From the NCBI RefSeq assembly GCF_035222375.1, contig NC_085889.1, positions 4,216,001 through 4,280,000 of the forward strand: 64,000 bases of DNA, read 5' to 3'. Positions 32,473 to 43,687 of the stretch are shown piece after piece. Every line of letters begins with the position of its first letter. Positions within the stretch are counted from its first letter, which is position 1. The position numbers and the translations under genes were made by a program. The DNA is from Podospora pseudocomata (lineage: Eukaryota; Ascomycota; Sordariomycetes; Sordariales; Podosporaceae). The notes below the pieces were generated by a model. That model was given only the letters and a program-made list of their open reading frames with translations, made no database searches and was not told the origin of the DNA.

Positions 32473-32872
32473 CTAAATATTGCAGCACTTGTAATTTGAT
32501 CCACCAGGGCAACGTTCTAAGCACTTGATCAATAACTGATGTCTAAAAAACAAGGAAATACTGGAGCGGGAAAGACTTACCAGATATCCATCTACCCAAG
32601 CAACCGTTCGACGTCCAGGTGCACCACGAGTCGGCACCACAGGGTTGTGTGGCAGCGTTAGGAGTGATACCGACCAAGCAGCACTTGACGTCGGAGGGGT
32701 CGTTGGGACAGGCACCAGTCTTGTATGAGCCGCCATACGAGTTGCAAGTCGATGTCCTGACGCAAATGCCAGACTCTCCCCACTTGCCAGTGGCCGCGCT
32801 GCCTGTGCACCTGCCGTTGAGAGCGGCCAAGGCAGCCAAGGGAAGAGTGGCGAGGACGAGGATGGAGTGCAT
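32473..32872 (-). CDS. Secreted 12-cysteine protein, lysozyme N-module-like
   Basis: Two exons, 32581-32872 and 32473-32516, split by a 64-nt intron (GTAAGT donor, GCTTAG acceptor); 111 aa. A signal peptide covers about residues 1-17 (MHSILVLATLPLAALAA). The mature part has 12 cysteines, Cys22 onward, in the order C-C-C-C-CC-C-C-C-C-CC, so six disulfides are likely. The pattern GRCTGSAATGKWGESGICV, CNSYGG, CPNDPSDVKCC, WCTWTSNGC and CPGGSNYKCC matches the small module often found at the N-terminus of fungal GH24/GH25-like lysozymes; here it stands alone and the catalytic domain is absent. A TATA-like ATACAAATAG lies about 90 bases upstream. It probably acts outside the cell, perhaps binding cell-wall glycans; that is inference. 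Confidence 0.85.
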
Positions 32873-35800
32873 TGTGGTGATTTGATCTTTGCCGGTCAGA
32901 GGATAGGTTCCAAGGTGAAAGACGAACCTTGCGAAGCGAATGGTTGGAGGTCCAAGTCCACTCTATTTGTATCCCCCCTCCCCTCACACCAGTGCCAGGG
33001 TCCCTGATTCATCAGTCCACAGTCTAGGCCATGTTCTTTCTCGTAAATGGACGAAAAGCTCCTTTCGTTACCGATCATTTTTTTCTCGATGTAACTTCGC
33101 TACGGTTCCTAAAGACAAATGGGAAGGGCTTCTGGTCTGCCCAGACACGGACAGTTGTAAGATCACGCGACCAAAAGGTTATTTTTACCTCCTGCTTGGA
33201 CGAATGTAACATCTTTAGCCAACCGAAAGTTCTAGGCGTGGGAGCAGCACGAGTAAAAAGTTTTGATATTACCCGGACTGAATGGGAGGATGGTAGGTCT
33301 GTCCTGCATGCCAAGCTGAACCTGGGGCTGGTTGTGACAAGGGGAGTATCTCGGCTTGGAACAGGTAGTTCAACTCAGTATAATAATCTGTTATGGCCTC
33401 AAGGTCCTTGCCCCTTGCCATTTGGGTAGGAAAGGCAAGGCCTACTTATAGTCCTCCGGATCCCCAGGACCGTTCTGAGCTCCCTGGTCCTCGAACCTGT
33501 CTTATCTGTCTGCCTTGGCCGGGCACCTCCTTCGGCGTCCTGGCCACTGATTCCACCAGTAATAGGTACATATGATTCCTGTCCTGCAGTCTTCTTGCAG
33601 CTCGTATGGGTCCTCAGTCCCTCCTGCCCAACCAACCCGTATCGGCACCCTGGTTCTGCCTTCGTGGTGGTCGCCGTGATGCCTCCGCTGAGCCCCGGTG
33701 GGCTCAGTTGGTTGCCGGCCCCAGATATTCTGATCCTGGGCATATCGTTGGGCTATTGTTGGTTGGAGTGTGTACTGTCTAGGGGCACTGAGTCGTGGGC
33801 CCGTGTGACACTGGTCGTCATATCATTTGTCTTTTCCATTCGACCAGATGAAGGCGGTCAATGATCCAGCAGCCGAATACCCGTACATCTTACAAGTTGG
33901 TATGTGGACTGTTGGCTGTGTTGTCCTATGCCGGGGTGTTGGACGAAAGAGTTGTAGAACAGAAAAAACTGCGAGTGACGCCTCGGGCAAAGGCAACAAG
34001 TGATGGCGTTGGAAATGTACCACAATGATCAACCAAGGCTCAAAAGCCATGCAAAATCGACCAATTCTGTGAGTCTGGCTGCCCCATTAAGCTGCGGCCA
34101 TTGGTCGAGATACCATTCGAGTGTTTTGCAGATCGAATTGGACACTCATGAGTCCACACCGAATGCCGCGGCCAATCCGAACAAAACCTTGCATGGCCCA
34201 TTCTTCGTAGATCCAGACGCATTTCTCTGTTCCTTCCGTTCCTTCGCACATGGATCCAGCTCATATGGAAATCTAAGTACTAGTCCAATTAATTCACTGT
34301 CGTGAAAAAAGAAGACTTTATGAATTTGCGGGCACTCAAACAGCTTGCCCTTCTCTTCCCAAAACTCGGTAACCCCATCAAAGTTTAGGGTCACATTACA
34401 GGCCATAATACTGTCATCTTGAGAACAGAAAGGAGCGGGTAAAAGGCGACGCTGGCAGCAGACCCATTCTCTAGAGCTTACGTCATGGAGCTATGTTTGG
34501 GCGGCTTCTATACATGTGGCAAGTGTACAGCCCCCTGAACATACAGGTCTTCTTCATGCAAGAAAGAAGAGTCCAGAGCAAATTACATCACCCTGTTGCT
34601 AAAACCTCTGCGCCACTTTGCTCTCTTTTACAGACCGTATCAGACTGAGATGCTGGTGAGACACCGAGTCTGGAGTCGATGCTGCACAAGTACCTGGGCA
34701 CACAGAGAGATCTGTTTGCATCAACGAAGCTCAAAGGAATATGCATCAATTCCACTCGAGAAAAGACCCAAGAACTTTCCAAGTCTCCAAGCCGACATAT
34801 GATGATCTTCGAGTTTCCACATGATCGGACATGGAGACAAAGGGGTCAGGGGAAATAAGGTTAAATCCTACTGACGACGACATGATGATTGTTGGGATGG
34901 AGATTCTCAACTGTGAGGTTCGATCGCGATGATGGGAAACGATGAATTCGATATTCTTGTCGATCCATATCACGGCTACAGAGCATTCCAGATGGCCAAG
35001 ACTCGCAAAAGGACGACAAAAATCTCTCGGTCGCTTGTGATTCCTAGAGTGGTCGAGACAAACCTTGACAGCTTCCTCTCCCAGCTAGGGTCTGTGCGTG
35101 GTGCGTGATGCGTGGTGGATGGAGATCCTCGGCCTGAAAACGAACCGTCGATGACTGGCTATCGATGGACAGCGGGGATGCTACAGACCCTTGCCCCTGC
35201 TTTTCCTTGCAACTCACATCCCGAAAAAAGAAAGGGTTGGTCTTGGCAGGAACGACAGGGCAGCAGCAGTGGAACATCACCTTGCTCGATAGCCTGGAAG
35301 ATCTGAGCGTCGCAGATCTACGCCGAAAAGGGTTCCCACCACGTGCGGGTCAACCAGTGGAAGTTCTCCCAAAACCTCCCTCCGATCAATATATTTGCAT
35401 CAACCCCGCACTGTTTCGAAGTCAACGTCTCAACAACCCTTCGGGACCGCAGACATGCACTCGGACTCCCCTCGGGTCTTCGATGACACCCTCTTGTGAA
35501 GAGAGACAACCTCTGATTGGGGCTCTGACGCATTGACGTCAATGGCGGCTTGGAGATATCGACATCTCGAGACAAAGCGCCATTGTCGTGGGTGCGGCAC
35601 TTTTTTCCGTCATCAAAGACAAAAGAAAGACACACACACTGTTCGAGAAGCTCCGGAAGGGCTGACGGACACGAGACACGAGACATTCCGCCAAAATGCA
35701 AACGGTTGAGCTGAGACCCTCCGACCTTCGCCTTGCTGCAAGGAATTTCGACCCCGTGAATGCCATGGCAAACAGAGGAATACCACCCGAGTGGGTAAAG

Positions 35801-36259
35801 AGAGCAGATCCTCATTCTTGAGCCGAGCCGTGAGACTCGCAAGAATGCCTGCGATGCCGACGCCCGTCGGATGCTCAGCTGTTGTCGTGGACGCACTGAT
35901 GGCCTCAGCTGGTTGGCCCACATGGCTTGCATGCTATTATGGATACATAGCGCCGGGTCAAAGCAAACAACGATTGACGCCTCTAGCCAAATTGGTGATA
36001 TCAGTCCGTTTCAGTGGTCATAGGTACCGCCGAGTGGCGTCCCGGCCCGCATTGTGGTCCAAGCTGCTTCTCCTGACCCGACTCCTCTCCCCCCCTCGAT
36101 CGCTATTTCCAAGCAAGCCCTACATATCTTGGCTGTCTCGTCCTGTTTCTTGGTCTGCTTTTCTCACTTTATCACGAATGTAAAACGAATCAACGTCCGC
36201 CCGGGAACTGCTCCCTCTCCTCACTCCCTCTGCGGTCTCCGAGACTGCTCACCGTCACC
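32873..36259. other. Long gene-poor stretch
   Basis: About 3.4 kb. Several frames of 80-200 codons exist (for example minus 33399-33743 and 35318-35932) but none shows a domain, a signal peptide with cysteines or coherent splice sites. A minus-strand frame at 34146-34406 (MACNVTLNFDGVTEFWEEK) has protein-like composition but no other support. The last 250 bases, pyrimidine-rich, are probably the leader of the Rax1-like gene. Confidence 0.45.
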
Positions 36260-37587
36260 ATGCCGTTCAAGGTTCCAGTATGGCTTGACTGGTACAAGAA
36301 GCCCGAGTACCGGGACATCAAAGAATATTCGGCACACGTCAATGCAGGCGAGCGCCCTCAGAGCCCGACTCCGGCTGCCATTCCAAGCCGCCTGAGGCTC
36401 GACCGCATTCTCGCAAACAAGACATGCAGTCCGATGTCCCTTTATGACTTTTACATGTACCTCAAGTACATTGAGTTCTCGGCCGAGAACCTCGAGTTCT
36501 ACATCTGGTGAGCACTTACACTTAACCTTCGCCCGCCAACAGGACTAATGGATGGCACAGGTACAAAAACTACGAAGCATCCTACGAAAAGGGTCTCACG
36601 CCAGTTCACACGAAGGAATATGGGGCTATTCCCAGCGCAGCAGAGTCGACTTCATCCATTGTCAAGGAAAGCCAGGCAGCCAGTTCATGCAGTACCAAAG
36701 ATCCAGAAAACGGCGATGATGAGGACGCAGACCCCGAGAAGACGCTTCACCGCATCTCCCAGCTCATCGTTGCCAGCGCCATGTGCAATTCCCGCTCGTG
36801 CTCACCCGCCGCCCTTCAACTCACCCCCGACCAGTCCAATGGCAAATCCATCCAGATCACCTCCTGCACCTCCGACTCTGCTCCAGCCACCATGAAGCTC
36901 ATGAACTCCGACGGCCAGGTCAGCCGCCACGAACTCGACACCATCATTCATCTCTTTCTTATGCCCTCCGGCGAGAAGGAGCTCAACATCCCCGCCGCTC
37001 TTCGAGCCCAGACTCTTGCCGACTTGCAGAAGTCGACTCACCCCTCCGCACTCAAACCAGTTGCCGACCATGTCTACGGCCTCATGCACAACTGCTCCCA
37101 CCGCAACTTTGTCCGCCTAGGAGTAGGCAATGGGACATTCGAGACAGTCTGCGTGGCAACCATGCTGGGCATTGCGAATCTCATTGCCGGCTATGTCGTC
37201 GTCATGTGCCGCGCCTTTGTCCCCTACCGGGGCTCCCACACCCGATGGGAGGCCTGGGCGGCGTGGCCCAACTGGTGGCTTGGTGTCTCGCTCATTCTTG
37301 CTGGCCTGCGAGGCAGCTGCTTTTTCCTTTTGTTGTTTTCCAAGAGGCAGAGGCTGCCGTGGGAGAGATTTGATGACAACACGGACAGCGTTTTGAGGAA
37401 CGAGGGAGGCTTCTTGAAGTCGGTGTCGAGGTTGATGATTTTCGATAGGAGGCTGCGGGTCAAGGAAAAGTATCTGAGGAGGCTGCAGAGAAAAATTGTG
37501 TTGCAGAGCTTGGTGGGAGGGGCGATCTTTGCGACGATTTGGGTGGCTGTTTTTATATTCTTGCCGGTTTGGAAGGAGACGGTTTGA
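36260..37587 (+). CDS. RGS-domain membrane protein, Rax1-like
   Basis: Two exons, 36260-36507 and 36561-37587, with a 53-nt intron (GTGAGC...GCACAG) that splits the Trp codon in FYIW-YKNYEASY; 424 aa, close to yeast Rax1 (435). The N-terminal RGS-type fold runs LRLDRILANKTCSPMSLYDF, YLKYIEFSAENLEFYIWYKNYE, is interrupted by an acidic Ser-rich insert (about 95-130), and resumes with SRHELDTIIHLFLMPSGEKELN and ADHVYGLMHNCSHRNFVRLG. Three C-terminal transmembrane helices follow (VATMLGIANLIAGYVVVMC, WWLGVSLILAGLRGSCFFLL, LVGGAIFATIWVAVFIFLP), the Rax1 layout. In yeast Rax1 works with Rax2 in bipolar bud-site marking; in filamentous fungi RGS/Rax1 proteins affect growth and stress responses. It may regulate G-alpha, but the catalytic RGS surface is not certain. 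Confidence 0.9.
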
Positions 37588-38226
37588 TGATACCCATTGC
37601 TGTTATTGTTGTTCTTGTAATGTTGGTTTATTTGTGGGGGATTTTGAGAGTTGGTGATGACTGATGATGCTTTGGTAGAGAGATGTATCTGCTCGCTGAG
37701 GAAGGGGGTTGTACACATACAGATTATACAGTGAGGCTTTTTGGATAAGCGCCAGCTGGGTCGATCGACATAAAACAAACATAATTCTCTTTCGTCTCTA
37801 ACATCTTATTCATCTCTGATATTGTATACTTCTGGTCCATTCTGATTTCCCATGCTACCTTCCTTGACCATGGGTGTTTGCATCGTGAGTGACCTGATTG
37901 GAGCAAATAAGGTAGCAGAACTCAGGGCCAATAGAAGGTGAGAGGTGAGCAGACGACCATGCAAGCAAACGACCTTGCCCAGTGTCTTCAGTCATCACCT
38001 GATTTTCGTTCCTTGCAGACTATAACAGAGAGAGATCCCGATATTGCCAACCAAAACACAGACCCGATCAATCCCGCCGGTTCATCAGGCATCATCACAC
38101 CTACCTTACAGGATCGTGTTTCTCACAGGAGAGAAACACCACCGCCTCCTCACCAACCAAGATCGACGTAGTCGCCCTTCGCCAATCACATTTACCACAC
38201 CAACCACCAGTTTACAGTCCGCGTCA
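37588..38226. other. Intergenic region
   Basis: 3' flank of the Rax1-like gene (T-rich, 37590-37660), then the upstream region of the small membrane protein. No gene seen. Confidence 0.5.
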
Positions 38227-38718
38227 ATGTCAACAGCGCCACCCCACCGCATCACCCAGCACACAATTTTGTTCCGGCACATCGTCGTCATCACTGTATT
38301 TTCCGTCTTCTTTCTCGTCTTCGACTCGTTCTGTCTATTTCTTGTCTACTTTACTCACTCCGACTTCTTGGTTACTCCCCTTATTATCTCTGCTTTCGCC
38401 GCAACAGCGTACGATTTGGTCCCGTTGTATTGGTCGGGTATATACTTGAACCTCCTTATGCAATACCATCTGGTAGCGTTTAGTGTCAGTTTTTGGGATG
38501 GAAGGACCGGGTATCTGGACTGGAAAATGGGAGTGGGCTACTTCGTGGGAAACTTGATCTGCGATGCGCTGGCGTTGATGGCTCATGCTAGGGTGATGCT
38601 GTGTGCGTTTTCGTGGCACCTAACTGTGGGGAACGACCTTGAACCTCTGAGACGTGATGGCAGAGTGGCTCTTTGGTTGTTTGTACCTATTGTTCCTGCT
38701 ATTGTGTTATGGGGATAG
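38227..38718 (+). CDS. Small four-helix membrane protein
   Basis: Single exon from the ATG at 38227 (first Met in the frame, context GTCAATGTC); 163 aa. Four hydrophobic helices are visible: HIVVITVFSVFFLVFDSFCL, LVTPLIISAFAATAYDLVPL, MGVGYFVGNLICDALALMAH and LWLFVPIVPAIVLWG. Loops are short and charged residues sit at the ends, as in fungal MARVEL-like or other tetraspan proteins, but no family signature is clear. The frame continues upstream without Met for about 60 codons, so an upstream exon with an earlier start is possible. Function unknown. Confidence 0.6.
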   Translation: MSTAPPHRITQHTILFRHIVVITVFSVFFLVFDSFCLFLVYFTHSDFLVTPLIISAFAATAYDLVPLYWSGIYLNLLMQYHLVAFSVSFWDGRTGYLDWKMGVGYFVGNLICDALALMAHARVMLCAFSWHLTVGNDLEPLRRDGRVALWLFVPIVPAIVLWG

Positions 38719-39509
38719 AACAGTAGTAGTTATGGGATGGATGGTTTGGGACCGGATGCCGGAGAAGGAGCAAGAAGCAAGGGTGGCTACAGAAATTGTC
38801 GTGCGCCCCTATATCGATTGGCCGCAACTACATCAGGCATTTACATAGGCCTCGCAGAGACTCGCCCACCGTAAACCAACGCTTGGCTTCTCATCACCAC
38901 TTCAACTACCACTTTAACCACCACTTCCAAACCACCAGACTTGAATATCACGGCTAAGGACTAAATCCTCAGATATACGCCCAGTCACACTGGGCATAAC
39001 AGGAAGAGCTGGCTGACGTTGAATGCGACAGTTTTCCCAGACAAAATGTAGGGTTGCCTGTGCACGAAGACCCCTCGGTCAATTGTTGACTTACTTGCCC
39101 AACACGGCTACGGCCAATTGATCTAGGAGCAGATGCCAATTTCTGTAGCCACCCTCGCAAGAAGCAACTACTGCTGATGGGACGGCTGAAAGCTGGGAGG
39201 GTGACCGAGTAGAGACAAGAAGAGAAGAATTGGGTGACGGTTTGGTGTGGGGGGGCCTGAAGCGTTGTGCATGGTTCTTGTCTGATCATCAAGCCCTATC
39301 AACGACTAAGTTGATGATTTGGCCTTGAAATCATCCACCAACTACTTGATCAGGGCAACGCGGACATCTTGGTGGTGGTGGACTGTGATAGTCTTGCAAA
39401 AAGTCTAACCCCTCTTTAATTGCCCTGGATTTATTTTATCTACGATCTTCGATAGGCATCTACAAGGCTCACCAAGTCTGTCTATACCTCTCCAAGTCTA
39501 CCCCCCCAC
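38719..39509. other. Intergenic region between convergent genes
   Basis: About 790 bases with no supported gene; 3' ends of the membrane protein gene and the hydrolase gene meet here. Confidence 0.5.
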
Positions 39510-40694
39510 TCACGCCCTCCCATCCAACCTCTCCCCCATCTCACACCACTCCCCAATCAACTCATTAAACCACTTCGTCCTCTCCATACTCGGCGCATGC
39601 CCCATCCCCTCCACCACCAACCCCTTCCCCGGCTTCAGCCACTCCATCAACACCTCCCCATGCGGCGAGCTAATCATCCCATCCTCCGTCCCATGCATGA
39701 CCAAAATCCTCTCCCTCCCCACCTTATCAGCCATCTCCTGCAGTTGCTTCTCACTCTTGTAATGCCACCCAGCAGCAATCAACTGCAACAAAAATCCCTT
39801 CAACCCAAACCGCTCCTTATCCATCCTCTTGTGCATCTCCTGCGCAACAAACCTCTGTGCATTACTCTCAAACCTCCCATACTCCTTCAAATCCGTCCCC
39901 GCAGGCGGCAACACTTTCGGATCTTTCCCAGCAACAGGCACCTCCGCATCATCCGGCAACGGCAGCCACCCATGCGCAAAAATCTGCCTCGCCACCCCAG
40001 CCACACTCTCATCCGGACTCTTGGGCATCAACATCCCCAACCTCGACTTGATATTCTCCAACCAAGTCAACTCATAATTCTTAATCTCCGTCGCCGTGCA
40101 ACACAGCCCCAAACTCGAGATGGTCCCGGGGTATAAACACGCAAACTCCTGCGCAATCATCCCCCCGAGCGAAATTCCCACAACATGCAAACACCTCTTC
40201 TCCTCTCCCGTCTTCAGAAACCCGACCTCTTCCGACGTGACGAGGTCATAAACATCCCTCGCCATCTCCCTGCTAGAATACCTCATCAGAGGCTTCCCAC
40301 TCCCCCCCACCCCCCGGTTGTCAAACACCAGCACCGAGTACCTCTCCCGATTCAAATGCCCAAAGTGATACGTCTGCCTCTGCCAGCCAGTCAAAAGCCC
40401 GCCGAGGCCCATGATGAACTACTCACCTTCCCTGTCAAACATCAAAGCGAAACCAAAAACAAGCGAAAAGAAGGGGGGACGTACAACTAGCTTGATGGGC
40501 CCATCCCCGTGAACCTCCCAGTTGATCCCAAACGGCCCTCCCCTCCCCTCCGCCACGGGACACAACCCCTTGCGGTCCGGCTCCAGGTTCCAGATGGCTG
40601 TCGGAAAGGCCGGGTGGGCGAGCGTTTCGGCCACGGTGGGGATTCCGAGTTGGGGGTCGAGGGTCCTGTTTGGTAAGGTTAGTGAGATGCCCAT
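39510..40694 (-). CDS. Alpha/beta hydrolase
   Basis: Two exons, 40485-40694 and 39510-40418, with a 66-nt intron (GTACGT donor, GAGTAG acceptor), 372 aa. The alpha/beta hydrolase fold is complete: strand IKLVFIMGLGGLL (oxyanion region), VLVFDNRGVGGSG, the nucleophile elbow VGISLGGM with Ser153, the acid Asp316 in MHGTEDG and the His344 in GMGHAPSM. There is no signal peptide, so it is likely cytosolic; the substrate is unknown (ester or amide hydrolase, or epoxide-type relatives). The start at 40694 is the first ATG of the frame; a strong branch/acceptor string (CTAACCTTACCAAACAG) lies just after it, so a different first exon is possible. Confidence 0.82.
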
Positions 40695-41233
40695 GAGTGA
40701 GGAGAATGAGAGGTTTATGGGCTTGCATTGTGATCGAGAGGGTAGTCAGATCAAATATATCCTATGCTATAAATCCGCTAGCTTAGGCACGGTGTTGACA
40801 GGATGGTAGATTTCTGTCAAGTTTTTATCCGGTCGGCAGTCTGGTCGTCTCAACTTTTGTTGTTATCGCCGCCGGAGCGAGCGTTCCTGAGCCTGAGCCT
40901 CGGCGCGAGCGCCACGGCGGCCCCCCTGACCCAAATGACGTAATCAGCATGTGAATCCATCAACATATCCCTGAACTGTCCGCGGTAGAGGGTTAGGGTG
41001 TTGACAGCAAACATTGATATGGTGGTCTATCATTTATACACATCATAGAGAATTCTTAGAAGCCGATCCAGATCAATGCTATCACTGATAGCGGTAGTTC
41101 ACATGGCTCAAAAACAACCGGACAGTCTACTTTTGTATCCAGCATGAAAAATGCTCCCTGAACGCCTTTTGCTTTCACGCTACCACCACCAAATACGCAT
41201 CCCAACAACTCGAAGCTATTACATGGCCCTGAC
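40695..41233. other. Intergenic region
   Basis: About 540 bases. Left part is the promoter of the hydrolase; right part is the 3' flank of the N-myristoyltransferase gene. No gene seen. Confidence 0.5.
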
Positions 41234-43007
41234 TCAAAGCATTACAAAGCCCACACCGCTGGACGTGTTCTCCTCCAGCAAATTCCTCTTGTTGACACCA
41301 CCGTGGACAGGGTTGGCCTTGTAGTTGAACAGATAGTAGTGAAGCTGCCCATCACCGGGGTGGAACTTTTGCTGCTCCAAGAACAGCGAGTTATCCATCA
41401 GCGACAGCGCATTGAACACGTCAAACTTGGCCTTCTTGGCAAGAATGAGCATATCAGCCATGAGGGCATTAAGACGAGCCTTGAGGGCCGGGCGGTCGTC
41501 AGGGCTCTTGAGAGCAACATCCGAGGCGTAGTAGAAGAGGTAGGCGGCGCGAATGGCAGAGTGCTTCTTGGACCGGATGACCGACGACTCGAGGCAGTAG
41601 AAGGAGAAGAAGTCGGTGATTTTGCCGTCGTCGCCCTGGAGACATGTTAGCGCAGAACAGACATAAACGGGGCGAGATGCTAACCTCAACAACATATGAC
41701 CAAATCACACGCTCACCAGGCGCCTCTTTGTTATGCAACAGCCAATGCGACACCTCTTCCTTGGACCACACTGGAGTCAGATCAAAGCGCTTCAGGTACG
41801 CCTCGACGAGAACCTGCACCGCGTTGAGATCCCTGGCTTCCATCTCACGGAGCCCACGAGTCGACGTGTTCTCGGGGACCCTGAACCTAATATCTTGCAA
41901 CTTGGGGGTGCTGTTGGTTGGGCATGGGCTGAAGCCAACCTCATACAGCTTCATCCAGTTCAAGGCGCGGTGGTAGTATCGGCAGGTACTAACTGGCCGA
42001 GGGAGGACAATACCGCCCGTGTAAATGGCCTGCCAGATGCCATCAAGGTTGATGCGCCGTGTAATCTCCTTGATGAGCACTGGCGCAAGGCGCTTCCCTC
42101 TGAGCTTCTTGTGAATGCAGAGGAAGTTGACCTCGGAGCTTTGAAGAATCTTGTCCCGTACCCGCATCTGGGTTGGGATGGCAGAAATGAAAGCGCAAAG
42201 GGTATCGCCAGTGCGAATCCCAACGTGCCATTCCTTGCGCCATCCCGGAGACAGCAAAGACCACCTCAGCAGAGAGCCAGAGTACTTGAACCTAAACATG
42301 GCCTCGTCATCCTCCACGTAGTGACCATACAGAAGCTTCTCTACCTCTTCCAACTGCCTCTCGTCCGTGAGATCCATCGTGACCCAGCGGAACTGTGGAA
42401 GCGCAAGTTCAATGGGTTCGGTTGGAATGTCCTCCACTTTTTGGACTCTGACGGGACCCTCCTCGATGAGCTTGGGCTCCTCATCGAACTGAGGTACTGG
42501 TTGTGTGCTCCAGAACTTGTACGAAGCCATATCCTTGCGGTTCTTGCCACTCGTTGCCAACCCGGTCATGATATCCTGTAACTTGAGCTTCTTGAAGGCT
42601 TCGATGGCTTTGGCCGTGTTGTCCGACGAGCCCGGGGCATCCTGTGCGCCGAGAAGTTCATTCCGCAAGGCAGGGTTGAGGGTGAGGAATTCAGCGATCT
42701 GGTCGTTTGAGAGGCCCGCGATGGCCTTCTTGGGGTCGGCCTCGACATCGGCGGCGGTCAGCTCTTTGGGAGGGCCTCCGCCGAGGGCTTGAGCAAGAGC
42801 TTGTTTGGCCTTCTTCTTCTTGCTCTTCTTCTTCTTCTTTGCGGGAGCTTCTGTGTTTGCGCCTGCTTGTTGTGTTTCCTCCGCTTCGGACCCGGACTCC
42901 CCTTCCGACTCGGCTGTGGTGCCCTTGGCAGAGCTTAGGTTGACGAGAGCTTCAGCAGCCTTCTCCTGCTCCTTGGTCGGGTCGACCTCTTTCGATTCGG
43001 TCGACAT
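41234..43007 (-). CDS. NMT1: Glycylpeptide N-tetradecanoyltransferase (N-myristoyltransferase)
   Basis: Two exons, 41685-43007 and 41234-41635 (49-nt intron, GTTAGC...CTCCAG), 574 aa. The enzyme moves myristate from myristoyl-CoA to the N-terminal glycine of proteins such as ARF GTPases and G-alpha; it is essential in fungi and cytosolic or ribosome-bound. A disordered start has a Lys-rich block (KKKKKSKKKKAK) before the catalytic part. Hallmarks: KFWSTQPVPQF, then the first GNAT-fold half with EVNFLCIHKKLRGKRLAPVL (CoA-binding) and the second half ending in a free C-terminal carboxylate after GVGFVML, the general base in this family. The start at 43007 faces the conserved membrane protein gene at 43688, so the two probably share a 680-bp promoter region. 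Confidence 0.97.
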
Positions 43008-43687
43008 GTTTGGGCAATATCTGGGACGTGGAAACCAATGTGCGAAGATTCGAGATGCATGAAAGGTTCAAGTCTCTCCTTTTTGGAACTTCGGCAGCAG
43101 AGTTGTGGTGTCGTGTCGGCAACGGAGCTTGGTGTTTCAAGCAGGTGTGCGGGGCAGCTTCCAGGTTACTTCGACGCGGGCCCCCCTCCAAGCTTTGGGA
43201 GTTTGTGATGGTGGGTCTCAACGCCCAGCTCTTTATCGATAAGTCTTATGCAGTTTGCTCGCTTCACTGTTGTCAACCATATTGCGTCGAACGACACTCA
43301 TCATCAGTAGGTATCCCGAGATATACAGGCCTCATTTCGCTTTCTTAAAGCATACCAAATGTCAAGATACAAAATCATCCAGCCTTGTTGAAGTCACACA
43401 AAAAGTATGGATCGAGTGCTCACCTCAGATTGCGGGGCGATGGGCTTCTGATTGGTTATGCAGCAAATGTTCAATCCAAACGACAGCGCTCCGCCACTGT
43501 TGCCTGTCGCCGCCCAAGTGTACAGTGCTCAGTTCCCGACCCCTGCCGTCCTCTCGGTGTTTGTGGTTCAAGGGGCGTTCAGCCGCTTCTCTTTATTCGC
43601 AATCTATTCAGCTTTCTTTTTCATGCTCGTCCAACATCATCTCAATCAAGCACCTACATCTCAGGCCAGACGGTAGCAATCGCAAGC
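43008..43687. other. Shared divergent promoter region
   Basis: 680 bases between NMT1 (minus) and the plus-strand membrane protein gene. An open frame runs through the right half up to the ATG at 43688, but the start there has the best context and the upstream part has no coding character. Confidence 0.5.

Noticed and set aside
33399-33743. Minus-strand frame of 114 codons with a basic, Gly/Thr-rich product, looked at as a possible old retroelement fragment
   Set aside because: No recognisable retroelement motif, no paired end repeats found; composition alone is not enough.
35318-35932. Minus-strand open frame of 204 codons upstream of the Rax1-like gene
   Set aside because: No domain, membrane helix or signal peptide, unusual composition (Arg/Ser/Cys), and it lies where a promoter is expected.
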